A DNA stretch of 64,000 nucleotides from Pyrobaculum neutrophilum V24Sta (GTDB taxonomy: Archaea; Thermoproteota; Thermoprotei; Thermoproteales; Thermoproteaceae): positions 310,001-374,000 of the forward strand of contig NC_010525.1 in assembly GCF_000019805.1 (NCBI RefSeq), written 5' to 3'. The first letter of the stretch is position 1. Every line of letters begins with the position of its first letter. The notes beneath the pieces were generated by a model. It was not told the origin of the DNA, did no database searches, and saw only the letters and a list, made by a program, of their open reading frames with translations. Positions 16,910 to 28,542 of this stretch are shown here, one piece after another. The position numbers and the translations under genes were made by a program.

Positions 16910-19071
16910 ATCAACCCCTCGCCCACGTATGTACACGACACGTTATAGAACCTCCTCAACAGCTCCGCATGTATAGGTCTCCAATCTGGATAATACTCTG
17001 GATATATGGCGCGGCCAAAGGCGTATATGGCGCTTACGAACCTAGGGCCGTAGATCTCGGGGAAGTTTAAGCTATATGCAGATAGGACAACCCCGTAGAC
17101 CCTCCCCTCTCTCACGGCCTTTATCGCCCTCCACCTCGGATCGCTCAGGATAGCTTTCACCGCTTGCGCAGTTCTGTTGTAGTCAGACCACGCCACGATC
17201 AAGACGTCGGTTTTGTTTCCAAATAGGGCGATGAGCTTCTCCAGGTCAAACTTGGGGTACTGCACCGTGAAGTTGTAGTCAAAAGCCACGTTGTGCCCTC
17301 CCACCAGCTCCACGGTCTCCGCGTAGGCAGACCCCCTGTAGGACACGGAGATAGGCCCCCTCTCCAACACGCCTGTGGGGTAAATCACGAGGACATTTCT
17401 CCGCTTCTCCGGCGGGATCCCCCTCGCGATTTCAAGAGCTTTTTTGTACTCCCTCTCTAGAAAGTCCGCAAGAGCCTCCGCCTTCTCGGTGACGTTAAAC
17501 ACACGGCCGAGCGCTCTGATGATCCTGATGTTTTCATAAGGCATCTTCGTCCCCGTCTTATTGACATCGGTGATGCCGAACGCCAAGACCTTATACCCAA
17601 GCTCCCGCGACTTCTCCAACACCTGTCTCTCGCCGGGCTCAAAGCCGCCTTTCCAGCGGCCCATGATAATTAAGTCGGGCCGTAGAGCAGCCACTGCCTC
17701 CCAGTTTATACCCGAGAAGGTTTCGCCCACTGCCGGAGCGCCCCTGACCTCCTTAGGTAAAAACGACGCCCTGGCCACAGAGGGGCTGATCCCCACGACC
17801 CTATCTACGACCCCCAATACATAAAGCGCCTCGGCCCAACCGCTGTATAACACGATAACTCTCCTAGGCGGCGACTCGAAAGTCACCTCCCTCCCCATGG
17901 AATCCATAACTGTAACAGGGTAGAGTTGAGCCACGTTACACCTAAGCCCGCCCTCTACGTGACAAGACATGTTGTAGAACCTCCTGAGCAACTCTACATG
18001 TAGAGGTTTCCAGTCCGGGTAGTACTGTGGGTAGATCAAATGGCCTAGCGCGTAGATGGCGGAGATAAACCTAGGCGAGTATTCGTAGGGGTAGCTGAAG
18101 TCGTAGTATGAAAAGTTCACCCCGTAGACCCTCCCCTCTCTCACGGCCTTTATCACCCTCCACCTCGGATCGCCCAAGATCCTCTTGATCGCCCTATCGA
18201 CGTATCTCCCCCCGTGCCAATCCCTCACTATTACGACATCTGTCTTGTTTCCAAATAGGGCGATGAGCTTCTCCAGATCCAGCTTGGGGGTCTGGCTCAG
18301 GTTGTAATCAAAAGCGACGTTGTGTGCGCCTACAAGCTCCACGAGCTCGCCGGAGGCGCTACCTCTCCCCGACACGTAGATATCGCCGCTTGTGGCGAGG
18401 GAGTAGGCCGAGATCACGAGCACGTTTAACCTCTTCTCCGGCGGGATCCTCATCGCGATATCTAGAGCCTCTCTATACCTCTCCTCAAGCCAGCTGGCCA
18501 GCTCCTCGGCTCTATCCCGTACGTTGAAGACCTTGCCGAGCACTCTGACTATCCTGATGTTTTCATACGGCCAGGAGCTGTTTACGCCGGGCGCCACATA
18601 TCCAAAGGCGAGGACTTTGTATCCCAGCTCCCGGGACTTCTCTAAGACCTGTTGTTCACCGGCGGCGAAAACCCCGCCCCAGTAGCCCATCACCACCAAA
18701 TCCGGCTTCAAGGCGGCGACCGCCTCCCAGTTTATCCCGGAGTAGGTATCTCCCACGACGGTTCTGTTCCTAAGCGAAGCCGGCAGAGAGACCACGTCGG
18801 CGACGGATTTCCCAATCCCCACAACCCTATTCCACACCCCCAACACGTAGAGAAACTCGGCGTGGGTCAACGCCACCACCCTCTCGGGAGGTTTGTCAAA
18901 AACTACCACGCGCCCCGCAGAATCCACCACAGAGACGGGGGAGGGCCCGGCGGCTCTAGGCGGAGCCGTGGCGTTGGAGACGCCGCCCCCCGTGGGGGGT
19001 TTTGCCAGATAGAGGGCGAAAACAGCTAGGATTACCGCCAGGAGAACCCCTATTACAACTCTTGTATTCAT
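16900..19071 (-). CDS. Metal-chelate ABC binding protein with two tandem BtuF/FecB domains
   Basis: 723 residues, about twice the usual 300-350. An N-terminal membrane anchor (about 4-24) is followed by two complete periplasmic-binding domains. Each has a PPERVVAL- or PPRRVIVL-type start, SGINWEAVAAL(K/R)PDL(V/I)(V/I)MG, GDPRWR or SDPRWR, IKAVREGRVYGV and an end near YYPDW(K/R)P. The copies are very alike even at the DNA level (see the 17092 and 18121 repeats), so the duplication is fairly recent. It heads the six-gene minus-strand operon. Substrate probably a corrinoid, heme or iron chelate. Confidence 0.9.
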   Translation of the reverse strand: MNTRVVIGVLLAVILAVFALYLAKPPTGGGVSNATAPPRAAGPSPVSVVDSAGRVVVFDKPPERVVALTHAEFLYVLGVWNRVVGIGKSVADVVSLPASLRNRTVVGDTYSGINWEAVAALKPDLVVMGYWGGVFAAGEQQVLEKSRELGYKVLAFGYVAPGVNSSWPYENIRIVRVLGKVFNVRDRAEELASWLEERYREALDIAMRIPPEKRLNVLVISAYSLATSGDIYVSGRGSASGELVELVGAHNVAFDYNLSQTPKLDLEKLIALFGNKTDVVIVRDWHGGRYVDRAIKRILGDPRWRVIKAVREGRVYGVNFSYYDFSYPYEYSPRFISAIYALGHLIYPQYYPDWKPLHVELLRRFYNMSCHVEGGLRCNVAQLYPVTVMDSMGREVTFESPPRRVIVLYSGWAEALYVLGVVDRVVGISPSVARASFLPKEVRGAPAVGETFSGINWEAVAALRPDLIIMGRWKGGFEPGERQVLEKSRELGYKVLAFGITDVNKTGTKMPYENIRIIRALGRVFNVTEKAEALADFLEREYKKALEIARGIPPEKRRNVLVIYPTGVLERGPISVSYRGSAYAETVELVGGHNVAFDYNFTVQYPKFDLEKLIALFGNKTDVLIVAWSDYNRTAQAVKAILSDPRWRAIKAVREGRVYGVVLSAYSLNFPEIYGPRFVSAIYAFGRAIYPEYYPDWRPIHAELLRRFYNVSCTYVGEGLICG
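17092..17144. repeat. Internal direct repeat, copy 1 (binding-protein domain 2)
   Basis: 53 bases matching 18121-18173 at 52 of 53 positions. The offset is 1029 bases, exactly 343 codons, so the repeat marks the in-frame domain duplication of the binding protein gene. Confidence 0.9.
18121..18173. repeat. Internal direct repeat, copy 2 (binding-protein domain 1)
   Basis: Partner of 17092-17144. Further near-identical stretches occur around 17211-17260 and 18243-18292 (the LFGNKTDV region). The similarity could allow loss or gain of a domain by recombination. Confidence 0.9.
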
Positions 19072-19082
19072 AAAATCCAGAA

Positions 19083-19092
19083 GTAATATTAC
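19083..19092. promoter_or_regulatory. Perfect palindrome GTAATATTAC between TATA box and start of the binding-protein operon
   Basis: The 10-base palindrome lies at -12 to -21 from the ATG at 19071 (minus strand), just downstream of the TTTAAA TATA element at 19096-19101. That position suits a repressor operator. Its half-site GTAATA recurs at 19160 and 45251, before other metal genes. Confidence 0.45.
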
Positions 19093-19138
19093 AGATTTAA
19101 AGTTTTAAGGCCGGAAGAAGCGCGGAGGATTTAGGCAT

Positions 19139-19166
19139 TAATACTTAAATAGAAGTAACGTAATAC
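19139..19166 (+). promoter_or_regulatory. Promoter of split cobN with TAATAC element at -32
   Basis: TAATAC (19139-19144) directly precedes the TATA-like TTAAAT and starts exactly 32 bases before the ATG at 19171. A GTAATAC half-site follows at 19160-19166. The same hexamer at the same distance is found before 28572, 42309 and 61952. Confidence 0.5.
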
Positions 19167-19170
19167 AGCT

Positions 19171-21561
19171 ATGCTCCGGCTGTCTTTTATCGTGGGCTAC
19201 GGCGGCTCTATGTTGCCGGTTTTAGCTAAGGTGGCGGAGGAGGAGGCGAAGAAGTTGGGTTTTGAATACCTCGTGACCTCCGACGCGGCCGCCTCTGCCC
19301 ACGCCGATTTTTTAAAGGAGAGCGACGCCGTGTTGATCTATACACACCAGCTTGCCCCAGAGGTGGAATCTGCCATAAGAAGGTCCAGGGCTAAGGTCGT
19401 GGTTTCTCTAAACCCCGAGTACCACCCAGACATCGTAAGAGGTAGGCCGGACCTCTGGATCGAGGCTAGGCGGTACTTCGTAACCGGGGGAGAGAAAAAC
19501 CTTCGAAACGTTGTGCGTCTCCTCCTTAGGGAGCTCGGCGTGGCTGTGGAGGTAGAGGACGTGGAGCCCATCCCCTGGGACGGCATCTACCACCCGAAAT
19601 ACGGCGTTTTCACAGACCTAGAGGAGTACATGAGGAGGTACGAGAAGAGGGGGGAGGAGACGGTGGGGATACTGTTCTACAGGACAAACTGGCTCTACGG
19701 CAACACAAAACACGTAGATAGGCTCATAGAGGAGTTCGAGAAAGAGGGGGTCAACGTCATCGCCGTCTTCACCTACGGCTTCCGCGACGACATATTGAAG
19801 GCGCCTTCCAAGGAGGAGTCGGCGGCGAGGTACTTCATACGCGGCGGCAGACCTGTTGTAGACGCGGTGGTGAACCTGACCTCCTTCTTCATCCTCGACA
19901 GAGGTAGGTGGACTCTGGATCCCAACAGGATGAGGGTGGCAGACGGCGTTGGTCTCCTGAAGATGCTCAACGTCCCCATCATTACGCCCGCCCAGTCCTC
20001 GCGCCAGACTGTGAGGGAGTGGCTAGACAGCCCCGAGGGAATCGACTATATGAGCCAGGTTTACTACGTCGTTATGCCGGAGGTGGACGGCGGGATCGAG
20101 CCCTTCTTCCTAGTCGGCACTAGGGTAAACAGAGATGGGGCTAAGGTGGCGGACGTCTACGAACCCCACGTGTCCTACCTCGTCAGAAGGGTGAAGAGGT
20201 GGATAAGGCTCTCCAGGAAGTCGCCTAGCGAGAGGAAGATCGCCATAGTGCTCATAAATCCGCCGTGTAAAGGCCTTGAGGCCAACGTGGGGGTTGGCCT
20301 AGGGCTGGACGTGCCCGAGTCTGTGGTGAGGTTGTTAAAGAGGCTGAGGGAATTAGGCTATATCGTAGGGGGGGAGATCCCGGAGAGCGGGCAGGCCTTG
20401 ATAAAGCTCATCCTCTCGAGGAAGGCAATCAGCGAGTTTAGGTGGACCTCCGTCGAGACTATAGTCAAGTCGGGCGGCGCCGTGGGCTTCGTCGACTTAG
20501 ACACATACATGCGGTGGTTTAACGAGCTTCCCCCCGACGTGAGAGAGAAGATGGTGAAAGACTGGGGCCGCCCAGCCGACGTCTTAGGCGGGAGGTTCAA
20601 CAAGCTGTTTGTGGGGATGGTCTACCAAGGCAAGTTCGTAATACCCGGCGTGGTCTTCGGCAACGTGTTGATAATGCCTCAGCCTAAGTTCGGCTGCGCA
20701 GGTCCTCGGTGCGATGGGAGAGTCTGTAGAATCCTCCACGACCCAACCATCTCCCCGCCGCATCAGTGGCTAGCCGCGTACCGCTGGGCCACCAGAGTCT
20801 TCGGCGCAGACGTGTTAATACACTTCGGCACACACGGCGCTTTGGAGTTCCGCCCAGGCAAAGGCGTAGGCCTAGACGTCTCAAGCTGGCCCGAGATAAG
20901 CGTAGACGACGTCCCCCACCTCTACGTCTACGCCTTCACCAACCCCATGGAGGGCGTGATTGCAAAGAGGAGGAGCTACGCCGTGATTATAGACCACCTC
21001 TACCCGCCGATGGACACGGCAGAGGTGTTTGAACAGCTGGAGAAGTTGGTCAACGACTACTGGAGAGCAAAGCAGAACGGCAACTACGAGCAGGCCAAGA
21101 TCCTGTACGCCAAGATTAGGGAGGAGGCGGAGAAGGCCCACGTCAAGCCCAGGGTGAAAACCGACGACCCAGACGACTACGTGGAGGAGGTCCACAACTA
21201 CCTACGGATGGTGAGCGACACCGAGATAAACCTGGGGCTCCACATCTTCGGCCACCCCACAAGCGACGTGGAGAAACTCGCCAGATATGGCACCACCATA
21301 TTCCTCAAGGACACGGCGAGGTACCCCTCGGTCGTGAGGGCGTTGGCTGAGTACCTCGGCTTCGACTACGACGAGCTTAGGAGGAGGCCCGGAGAGGTGA
21401 ACAAACTCGGTATGACAAACGACGAGCTTCTCAAGAAGTTGAAGGAGATGGCGTATGCCGTTTCGAAGAGGCTAGTGGAGAGCGGATACACAAGCGCGGG
21501 GCTAACAGAAGAGGCGGTGGTGAAGGCGGTGGAGGAGGTGAGGACGGCCTTTGGGCTATGA
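19171..21561 (+). CDS. cobN: CobN-like chelatase large subunit, N-terminal half (split gene)
   Basis: 796 residues covering the N-terminal two-thirds of CobN/ChlH. The CobN core signature is visible: PPHQWLAAYRW and HFGTHGALEFRPGKGVGLD, the region of the proposed metal/tetrapyrrole-binding histidines. ATP-driven CobN-type chelatases insert Co (or Mg in ChlH) into tetrapyrroles with a ChlI/ChlD-type motor. The frame ends with an ATGA overlap into the gene for the C-terminal half, so the two parts are probably coupled in translation and assemble into one functional subunit. It is the first gene of a four-gene operon. Confidence 0.88.
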   Translation: MLRLSFIVGYGGSMLPVLAKVAEEEAKKLGFEYLVTSDAAASAHADFLKESDAVLIYTHQLAPEVESAIRRSRAKVVVSLNPEYHPDIVRGRPDLWIEARRYFVTGGEKNLRNVVRLLLRELGVAVEVEDVEPIPWDGIYHPKYGVFTDLEEYMRRYEKRGEETVGILFYRTNWLYGNTKHVDRLIEEFEKEGVNVIAVFTYGFRDDILKAPSKEESAARYFIRGGRPVVDAVVNLTSFFILDRGRWTLDPNRMRVADGVGLLKMLNVPIITPAQSSRQTVREWLDSPEGIDYMSQVYYVVMPEVDGGIEPFFLVGTRVNRDGAKVADVYEPHVSYLVRRVKRWIRLSRKSPSERKIAIVLINPPCKGLEANVGVGLGLDVPESVVRLLKRLRELGYIVGGEIPESGQALIKLILSRKAISEFRWTSVETIVKSGGAVGFVDLDTYMRWFNELPPDVREKMVKDWGRPADVLGGRFNKLFVGMVYQGKFVIPGVVFGNVLIMPQPKFGCAGPRCDGRVCRILHDPTISPPHQWLAAYRWATRVFGADVLIHFGTHGALEFRPGKGVGLDVSSWPEISVDDVPHLYVYAFTNPMEGVIAKRRSYAVIIDHLYPPMDTAEVFEQLEKLVNDYWRAKQNGNYEQAKILYAKIREEAEKAHVKPRVKTDDPDDYVEEVHNYLRMVSDTEINLGLHIFGHPTSDVEKLARYGTTIFLKDTARYPSVVRALAEYLGFDYDELRRRPGEVNKLGMTNDELLKKLKEMAYAVSKRLVESGYTSAGLTEEAVVKAVEEVRTAFGL

Positions 21562-23069
21562 CCGAGGCCAAGGCGATCTCTAGACAGGCGCAGAGGCTCG
21601 CCGAGGCGTTTAAAAACGTGCTTAAGGCTGTGGAGCTCGTTAGAGAAAGCGGCGAGGCGGAGTACGGAGGTTTTCTAAACGGGCTGGAGGGCGGCTTCGT
21701 GGAGCCGGGGCCCGCCGGGTCGTTGACCCGGGGGAAGCTCGAGATCCTCCCCACCGGCCGCAACTTCTTCGCCGTCGACCCAACCCAGATGCCCACCCCC
21801 GCGGCTTGGGAAATAGGCGTACAGTCCGCCAAGAAGCTCCTCGAGTACTACCTCAAGGAGGAGGGGAGGTATCCCGAGTCCGTGGGGGAGGTCCTCTGGT
21901 CGAAAGACGCGTATAGGGCAGACGGAGAGCAGTTGGCCCAGATCCTCTACCTAATTGGGGTAAGGCCTGTGTGGGACTCCGGCGGGAGCGTGAGGGGGGT
22001 CGAGCCCATCCCTCTGGAGGAGCTGGGGAGGCCGAGGATAGACGTGTTGGTTAGAATAAGCGGCATCGTGAGAGACACCCTGCCCAACTACGTCCACCTA
22101 ATAGACGAGGCGGTGGCTAAGGTCGTGGCGCTGGACGAGCCGCTTGAGGTGAACTACGTGAAGAAGCACTACCTGGAGAACCTGCTGAAGCTCAAGGCGG
22201 AGGGGGTAGAGGGCGACGTGGAGGAGATGGCCAAGGCGAGGGTTTTCGCCGAGCCTCCAGGCGCATACGGGGCGGGGGTAAACTACGCTGTGGAGGCCTC
22301 GGCTTGGAGGACAGACGAGGATTTGGCCAAGGTCTGGATCCAGTGGTCGAGCTATATGTACACCAGGAGGAGCTACGGGAAGCCCGCGCCCGAGGCCCTG
22401 ATGTTGAACCTCCGCTATGTCGACGTGGTAAATAGAAACCACGAAAGCGACGAGTTCGACATATTCGGCTGCTGTTGCTACTACTCCTACCACGGCGGTT
22501 TCTACAACGCCGCCAAGGCGGTAAGCGGGAAAAACGTGAAGATCGTGACCGTCGACACCCGCGACGTCTCTAACGTAGAGGTGAGAGACATGAGGGAGGA
22601 GGTGGAGCGCGTGGTGAGAGCTAAGCTCCTCAACCCCGTCTGGATCTCCGAGATGAAGAAACACGGCTACAGAGGCGCCAACGAGTTCCAGAGGAAGATA
22701 CTCCACCTCTACGGCTGGTCGGCCACGGCCAAAGTCGTCGAGAAGTGGGTTTTCGACGAAATCGCCAAAACCTACATTCTAGACCCAGAGATGAGGAAGT
22801 GGTTCCTTGAGAACAACCCATGGGCGGCTGAGGAGGTCGCGAGGAGGCTCATAGAGGCGGCCCAGAGAGGCCTGTGGAAAGCCGACAAGGACTTGCTGGA
22901 CAAGCTGAGGGAGGCATACGGCGAGATAGAGGGCGTTCTTGAGGAGGAGGTGGGGGAGGGGGAGGTGCAGGGAGGCTCCATAGAGATATACACGGCGGAG
23001 GACGTAGACGTGTGGAAAAACCAGGAGACGGTCAAGAAGATAGAAAAACTGTGGATAAAGCTGAGGTGA
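21558..23069 (+). CDS. cobN: CobN-like chelatase large subunit, C-terminal half (split gene)
   Basis: 503 residues matching the C-terminal third of CobN. Markers are [55 protein letters not shown] and the ESDEFD block. Where CobN proteins usually have an acidic stretch before YYxYHGG, this one has three cysteines in a row ([11 protein letters not shown]), which is unusual. A helical segment precedes the conserved region, so the break lies in a natural linker. ATGA overlap with the N-terminal half; the TGATG overlap with the ChlID gene fixes that start at 23069. Confidence 0.88.
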   Translation: MTEAKAISRQAQRLAEAFKNVLKAVELVRESGEAEYGGFLNGLEGGFVEPGPAGSLTRGKLEILPTGRNFFAVDPTQMPTPAAWEIGVQSAKKLLEYYLKEEGRYPESVGEVLWSKDAYRADGEQLAQILYLIGVRPVWDSGGSVRGVEPIPLEELGRPRIDVLVRISGIVRDTLPNYVHLIDEAVAKVVALDEPLEVNYVKKHYLENLLKLKAEGVEGDVEEMAKARVFAEPPGAYGAGVNYAVEASAWRTDEDLAKVWIQWSSYMYTRRSYGKPAPEALMLNLRYVDVVNRNHESDEFDIFGCCCYYSYHGGFYNAAKAVSGKNVKIVTVDTRDVSNVEVRDMREEVERVVRAKLLNPVWISEMKKHGYRGANEFQRKILHLYGWSATAKVVEKWVFDEIAKTYILDPEMRKWFLENNPWAAEEVARRLIEAAQRGLWKADKDLLDKLREAYGEIEGVLEEEVGEGEVQGGSIEIYTAEDVDVWKNQETVKKIEKLWIKLR

Positions 23070-24982
23070 TGGAGGAGGCGAGGGAACGCCGGGTTGTCTA
23101 CCCCTTCGCCGCGATTGTAGGCCAAGAAAAGGCCAAGCTGGCTCTGCTGGCGGTCTCGGTGAACCCCGCCATTGGCGGGGTCCTCCTCGCCGGAGACAAG
23201 GGGACGGGCAAATCGACTATGGTGAGGGCGCTCGCCGACCTCCTCCCCGAGATAGAGGTGGTAGAGGGGTGCCCCTTCGGTTGCAACCCACACAACCCGG
23301 CGGAGATGTGCGACGAGTGCTACCTGAAGTGGAAAAGAGGCGAGATAAAGGTGGCGAAGAGGAAGATGCGCGTTATAGACCTCCCCCTAAGCATCACAGT
23401 GGATAGGCTGGTGGGGACGCTCGACATAAAGAGGGCGCTCGCCGAGGGGATAAGAGCGCTTCAGCCGGGCCTCCTCGCCGAGGCCAACCGAAACATACTG
23501 TATATAGACGAGGTAAACCTGCTAGACGACTACATAATAGACGTCTTGTTAGACGCTGCGGCGATGGGCTGGAACATCGTGGAGAGAGAGGGCATATCTG
23601 TGAAACACCCAGCCCGCTTCATATTAATCGGTAGTATGAACCCAGAGGAGGGCGAGCTTAGGCCCCAGCTGTTAGACAGATTCGGCCTATATGTGAAGGT
23701 GGAGGCCTCCATGAACCCGGAGGAGAGGATAGAGATAATCAGGAGGGTCGAGGAGTTCAACAGAGACCCAATAGCCTTCTACAGAAAGTGGGAGCCCGAG
23801 CAGAACAGGCTTAGGGAGGCTATATCTAGAGCTAGACAGATAGTCAACGACGTCCAAATAGACGAAGACCTCATGAAGTTCATAGTCAAGACTATAACAG
23901 ACCTAAAGATCAGAAGCCACAGGGCAGAGATTACGGTTGTTAGAACAGCCAAGTCCATAGCCGCCCTCGACGGCCGCCTCAAGGTCAACCTAGACGACGT
24001 GAAAAAGGCCATGGAGCTCGCCCTACCCCACCGCCTCAGGGCAACACCCTTCGAGCCGCCTCCGCCGCCTCCCGCAAGCTCTCCGCCATCTCCCCAGCAG
24101 AACGACGGCGGAGGCGACAGAGGGCCGCAGGGAGGCGGAGGGGGACAGGGAGGGGGAGAGGCGGGCGGCGGGAGGGGAGGCGGGGAGAGGCAGTTCGGCG
24201 AGGAGAAGCCCCCCTACGAGCCCCGGGAGACGCCCGTCCGCCTTAGGGGGGAGGAGGAGGGGGGCGGCGGGAGGCGGGCTAGGAGAGCCTACGAGCTTAA
24301 AATCGGCGGGAGCCACGGCGTAGTTACAACCTACGCGATCCCAAGGGGGGAGGCGGCGGATATACACATCACCGCGACGTTGACAGCCGCAGCGCTCAGA
24401 AGGCTAGGCGCCGGCCTCCCCCTCGCCGTAGATAATGAGGATCTTAGAATAAACGTAAGAAGAGCCAGAGTGCCCGTCCTCCGCGTCGTCCTGCTTGACT
24501 CAAGTGGGAGCATGGCCGCCTTGAGGAGGATAGCGGTGGCGAAGGGGCTTGTGAGAAAGCTAGCGGAGTCCTCCTACAGGGGGAGGGAGTACATCTCGTT
24601 GATCGTCTTCAGAGGAGGCGGAGCCCAGGTGGTGGTGCCCCCAGTGAGGAAATACGAGGAGGTCCTCGCCGCCTTATCCGCCGTACCCACCGGCGGCAGA
24701 ACGCCGTTGCCCCACGCCCTGGAGACCCTCTATAGGATAGCCAAAAGCTTCAGGGCTAAATATAGAGACGCCAAGGTGGTGGGGGTCTTGATAACAGACG
24801 GCAAAGCCAACGTCCCACTGTATAGAAACGTAACAGAGGACCTAGAGAGGCTCTCCCACCTGTTAAAGAAGGCGGGTGTGGAGCTGGAGATATACGCCAC
24901 CAGAGGCAGAGGCTTCGACCCAGCCCCCACCTACATAGACCTAATAGCGAGCATCACCTCGGCCAAGGTAGTAGAGGTGTGA
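23069..24982 (+). CDS. ChlI-ChlD fusion: AAA+ motor plus von Willebrand A domain of a metal chelatase
   Basis: 637 residues from the ATG that overlaps the previous stop; an ATG 57 bases upstream is also open but lies inside cobN. The AAA+ half has Walker [10 protein letters not shown], the ChlI cysteine insertion (CPFGCNP, CDEC) and Walker [12 protein letters not shown] Pro/Gly/Arg-rich acidic linker follows. The C-terminal vWA domain has the MIDAS motif LLDSSGSM. It is the ATP-driven motor for CobN. It lies between two different CobN genes and could serve both. Confidence 0.9.
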   Translation: MEEARERRVVYPFAAIVGQEKAKLALLAVSVNPAIGGVLLAGDKGTGKSTMVRALADLLPEIEVVEGCPFGCNPHNPAEMCDECYLKWKRGEIKVAKRKMRVIDLPLSITVDRLVGTLDIKRALAEGIRALQPGLLAEANRNILYIDEVNLLDDYIIDVLLDAAAMGWNIVEREGISVKHPARFILIGSMNPEEGELRPQLLDRFGLYVKVEASMNPEERIEIIRRVEEFNRDPIAFYRKWEPEQNRLREAISRARQIVNDVQIDEDLMKFIVKTITDLKIRSHRAEITVVRTAKSIAALDGRLKVNLDDVKKAMELALPHRLRATPFEPPPPPPASSPPSPQQNDGGGDRGPQGGGGGQGGGEAGGGRGGGERQFGEEKPPYEPRETPVRLRGEEEGGGGRRARRAYELKIGGSHGVVTTYAIPRGEAADIHITATLTAAALRRLGAGLPLAVDNEDLRINVRRARVPVLRVVLLDSSGSMAALRRIAVAKGLVRKLAESSYRGREYISLIVFRGGGAQVVVPPVRKYEEVLAALSAVPTGGRTPLPHALETLYRIAKSFRAKYRDAKVVGVLITDGKANVPLYRNVTEDLERLSHLLKKAGVELEIYATRGRGFDPAPTYIDLIASITSAKVVEV

Positions 24983-27900
24983 AGATAGTAGTTATCTCCA
25001 CCAAGCCCTCCCTTCGTACGCTTTTTGACGTGGCGAAGGAAGTAGAGGCAGAGGCCGGCGTATCCATAGAGCTACAGACCTACTATATACACAGCTCTGT
25101 GGACTATGCCGCTGTTGAAAACGCCGACGTTATCCTAATAGACGTGAGAGGGGATGCGCCTAGGGAGCTTATAAATGCCGTGGAGAAAAGCAGAGCTAAA
25201 GTAGTCATCCCATTGGTGGGCGGCTCGCCTGGAACACTTGCGCTTTTAAGACTTGGAGGCTTCAGCGGAGTTGAAATAGCGAAGAGAGTGCCGGAGCAAG
25301 ACTTCGACACAGACCGCGTAGACTTCTCAAAGATCTCCAAGGTGTTATCCGCCGTAGAAACTGCGGGCAGGGTGTTGCCAGTGGGGCCGTTGAGACATCT
25401 AAGAAATTGGATCTGGGCCACGAAATACTGGGCCTACTGGGGTAGGGAAAACTTAGCTAATTTGTTCAAGCTTATTCTCGCCGAGTATTTCGGCGCAGGG
25501 GTAAAATACGGCGAGCCTAAGCTAGTGGGAGAATTCGCAGTGTATACCCCTGGCATAGGATTTACATATGAGCCACCAGAGACGAAAGGGCCTGTAGTGT
25601 TGATATTTACCTACGCAGGTATGCACTTCGATGAAACTCTGCCCGTAGCCCTCAAACTAAAGGAAGAGTTGGAGAAACTCGGCGTAAATGCCTTTATTGC
25701 GACAGGAGGAGTCACAGATGGGCTACTTAAACAACTGGAAGCGTTGAGGAAGTACACCCTCGTAGGGGGGAGGTCTGTAGACGCCGTCATAAACCTCCAG
25801 TGGTTTGTCATAAACGGCGGGCCCTACGGCGGGTCTCCGGAGCCCACCCGCGAGCTGTTTAAAGAAAGGGGGTCTCTCCTCTTCAACGGCTTGGTCGCCT
25901 ATACGCGGAGGATTTCGCAGTGGGAGAAAGATCCCAGAGGTCTCTCTCCCGTGGAAGTTGTAGGGGGCGTCGCCCTCCCGGAGATAGATGGGGCAATAGA
26001 GCCTATTATCTCGGCGGGTTTAGACGACAGCATATATGCAGAAATGGTAGTCTTAGAGGAGAGAGTGAAGAAAAAGGCTAGGAGAGTGGCTAACTGGATA
26101 AAGCTCAGGCAGAAGCCCCCCTCAGAGAGGAGGGTGGCGATTGTGATATACAACTACCCACCGGGGGAGCATAATGTGGGCAATGCCGCATATTTAGACA
26201 CTTTAGCTAGCCTTGCTGTAATTCTAAAGGCGTTGAGAGAAGCCGGCTATAGGACCCGGGCGTTAGATAAAGAGGAGCTTCGACGTCTTATAGCAGAGAG
26301 GTTTTTAGTCAACTCGCCGCAGTGGGGAAGCCATGGCGATGTGCCAAAGTTGCCGGTGTCTGAATACTTAAGGTGGTTTAACACACTGGCCAACAGAGAC
26401 GAGGTTATAAAAACGTGGGGCGAGCCCCCAGGCGGTATAAACGTAGAGGGGGACAGCTTTTTAATCCCCGGCGTAGTACTCGACAACGTCTTCATCGGCG
26501 TGCAACCCCCCAGAGGCTTCCACGAAGATCCATCTAAACTGTATCACTCAAAGGACATACCGCCTCACCACCAGTACTTGGCCTTCTACTACTGGATTAA
26601 AGAGGTCTTTAAGGCAGACGTAATAATACATGTAGGTACACACGGCACGCTTGAGCTTATGCCAGGGAAAGAGGTGGGGTTATCGGATAGGTGTTGGCCT
26701 GATATTCTCATCGGCGACACCCCCCACATATACATCTACCATGTGACAAACCCGTCTGAGATGACTATCGCCAAGAGGAGGAGCTACGCCTATATTATAA
26801 CACACGGCACTCCGCCGTTTACACAAGCAGATCTCTACGGCGAATATGTGGAGCTTGAGGAGCTCCTAGAGGAGGCCGAGAAGGGGGGAGAAGACGTGAG
26901 GAGGTTAATAGAGGAGAAGTGTAGAAAACTAAATATCCCCTGCGGCGACTTGGAGAGATTACACGACTACCTAATGGAGATGAAACGGGCGGTGATCCCG
27001 CGGGGCCTCCACGTCTTTGGCAGTAGGTGGAGTGTAGAAGACGTAGTGAACTACATAGCCTTTGTCCTTAGGAGAGAGGGGGATGTCCCATCGCTACATA
27101 GGCTAATTCTAGAGGAGAGGGGGGTCAACTACGACGGAGTGGAGAAGGCGGGAGGGGGGAGGTTGCTTGTAGAGGCGGAGGAGGAGGCGAGAAGGATGAT
27201 TAAAGAAGCTCTCTCGGGGGGAGACCCGGCTAAGTATTTCAAAAAGAGGAGGGGAGAGGCCGAGGAGGTGTTTAGATATGTACGTGATTTAGCCAAGAGA
27301 ATTCTAGAGTCTGACGAAGTGTCCTCTTTACTAAAGGCCTTAGACGGGAGATATGTAGAGCCTAGAGTCGCCGGAGAGCCGTTGAGAACGCCAGAGGTTT
27401 TCCCCACAGGCTCCCACGGCTACGCCTTCGACCCCAGGCTTATACCTACGAAAGCCGCGTATATACGCGGGATAAACCTCGCCGAGGAGTTGGTAAAGAG
27501 GTATAGGGAGAAGTACGGACGTTACCCAGAGAGCGTCGCTGTCGTCCTATGGGGCTTTGAAACTGCGCAGACCAGAGGCGAGACGGTAGGCCAAATCTTA
27601 CAGCTCTTAGGCGTGAGACTTGTGAGAAAACACGGACCTTGGGCTCCCGAGCTTGAGCCTATTCCTCTGGAGGAGCTCGGGAGGCCGAGGATAGACGTGG
27701 TTGTAACAATCTGCGGTTTCTTCCGCGACATGTTTCCCAACCTCATCTCTCTCATAGATAGAGCGGTGAAGCTAGTTGCCAGCTTAGATGAACCGCTTGA
27801 GATGAACTACGTGAGAAAACACTACCTTGAAATAGGCCGCATCACTAGGATATTTGGCCCTAAGCCGGGGACATACGGCACCCGTCTCCCCGAGTTCATA

Positions 27901-28542
27901 GAGAGCTCTAGTTGGAAAAACGAGGGGGAGCTCGTCGAGGTGTACGTGGGAGACATGATGTATGGATACGGCGATGATATCCACGGCGAAGCTATGAGAG
28001 AGCTTTTCGTACAGCTCCTTAAGAAGGTAGAGGTGGTGAGCCAAGTGAGAAGCGCTACGGAGTACGACATAGCCGACCTAGACCACTACTACGAATTTCT
28101 CGGCGGGCTTAAAAAAGCCGTGGAGACTCTAGCCGGAAGGAGGGTGGAGGCCTATTGGGTAGACACCACTGGAGAAAAGATGAGAGTTAGGACGGTAGAA
28201 GAGGCGGTAGACTTCGCCCTAAGGACAAGATTACTAAACCCCAAGTGGGCTGAGGAAATGCTTAAACACGGCTACGACGGGGCGCGGGAGATCGCCAAGA
28301 GGGTGGAATATGTGCTAGGGCATGCCGCGTTAACAGGCACGGTGGATAGATGGTTTTGGCGTCAAATAGCTGAGATGTATGTAAAAAATGTCGAGATGAG
28401 AGAACGAATCAAAACAGTAAACCCATGGGCGCTTTATGAAATTATAAAACGGCTAGAGGAAGCCCACAGAAGAGGCTACTGGGAAGGCGACGAAGAAATT
28501 AAGAAAATTGCAGAAGAGCTAGAGGGCATATTAGAGGAGTAA
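24979..28542 (+). CDS. cobN: Second, intact CobN-like chelatase large subunit
   Basis: 1187 residues, full CobN length, starting with GTG in a GTGA overlap with the ChlID gene. Core motifs: [47 protein letters not shown] and [16 protein letters not shown]. At the conserved PTGRN/PTPAAW element it reads [19 protein letters not shown], so it differs from the split copy and from typical CobN there. The gene looks more A+T-rich than its neighbours. It may use a different metal or tetrapyrrole, or work in removal rather than insertion of metal. Confidence 0.9.
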   Translation: MKIVVISTKPSLRTLFDVAKEVEAEAGVSIELQTYYIHSSVDYAAVENADVILIDVRGDAPRELINAVEKSRAKVVIPLVGGSPGTLALLRLGGFSGVEIAKRVPEQDFDTDRVDFSKISKVLSAVETAGRVLPVGPLRHLRNWIWATKYWAYWGRENLANLFKLILAEYFGAGVKYGEPKLVGEFAVYTPGIGFTYEPPETKGPVVLIFTYAGMHFDETLPVALKLKEELEKLGVNAFIATGGVTDGLLKQLEALRKYTLVGGRSVDAVINLQWFVINGGPYGGSPEPTRELFKERGSLLFNGLVAYTRRISQWEKDPRGLSPVEVVGGVALPEIDGAIEPIISAGLDDSIYAEMVVLEERVKKKARRVANWIKLRQKPPSERRVAIVIYNYPPGEHNVGNAAYLDTLASLAVILKALREAGYRTRALDKEELRRLIAERFLVNSPQWGSHGDVPKLPVSEYLRWFNTLANRDEVIKTWGEPPGGINVEGDSFLIPGVVLDNVFIGVQPPRGFHEDPSKLYHSKDIPPHHQYLAFYYWIKEVFKADVIIHVGTHGTLELMPGKEVGLSDRCWPDILIGDTPHIYIYHVTNPSEMTIAKRRSYAYIITHGTPPFTQADLYGEYVELEELLEEAEKGGEDVRRLIEEKCRKLNIPCGDLERLHDYLMEMKRAVIPRGLHVFGSRWSVEDVVNYIAFVLRREGDVPSLHRLILEERGVNYDGVEKAGGGRLLVEAEEEARRMIKEALSGGDPAKYFKKRRGEAEEVFRYVRDLAKRILESDEVSSLLKALDGRYVEPRVAGEPLRTPEVFPTGSHGYAFDPRLIPTKAAYIRGINLAEELVKRYREKYGRYPESVAVVLWGFETAQTRGETVGQILQLLGVRLVRKHGPWAPELEPIPLEELGRPRIDVVVTICGFFRDMFPNLISLIDRAVKLVASLDEPLEMNYVRKHYLEIGRITRIFGPKPGTYGTRLPEFIESSSWKNEGELVEVYVGDMMYGYGDDIHGEAMRELFVQLLKKVEVVSQVRSATEYDIADLDHYYEFLGGLKKAVETLAGRRVEAYWVDTTGEKMRVRTVEEAVDFALRTRLLNPKWAEEMLKHGYDGAREIAKRVEYVLGHAALTGTVDRWFWRQIAEMYVKNVEMRERIKTVNPWALYEIIKRLEEAHRRGYWEGDEEIKKIAEELEGILEE

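Noticed and set aside
21540-21580. Frameshift error as the cause of the split cobN
   Set aside because: The stop and start overlap as a clean ATGA, the new start is followed by a plausible helical leader, and the break lies in a linker. A true gene split with translational coupling explains it better, though a resequencing check is still fair.
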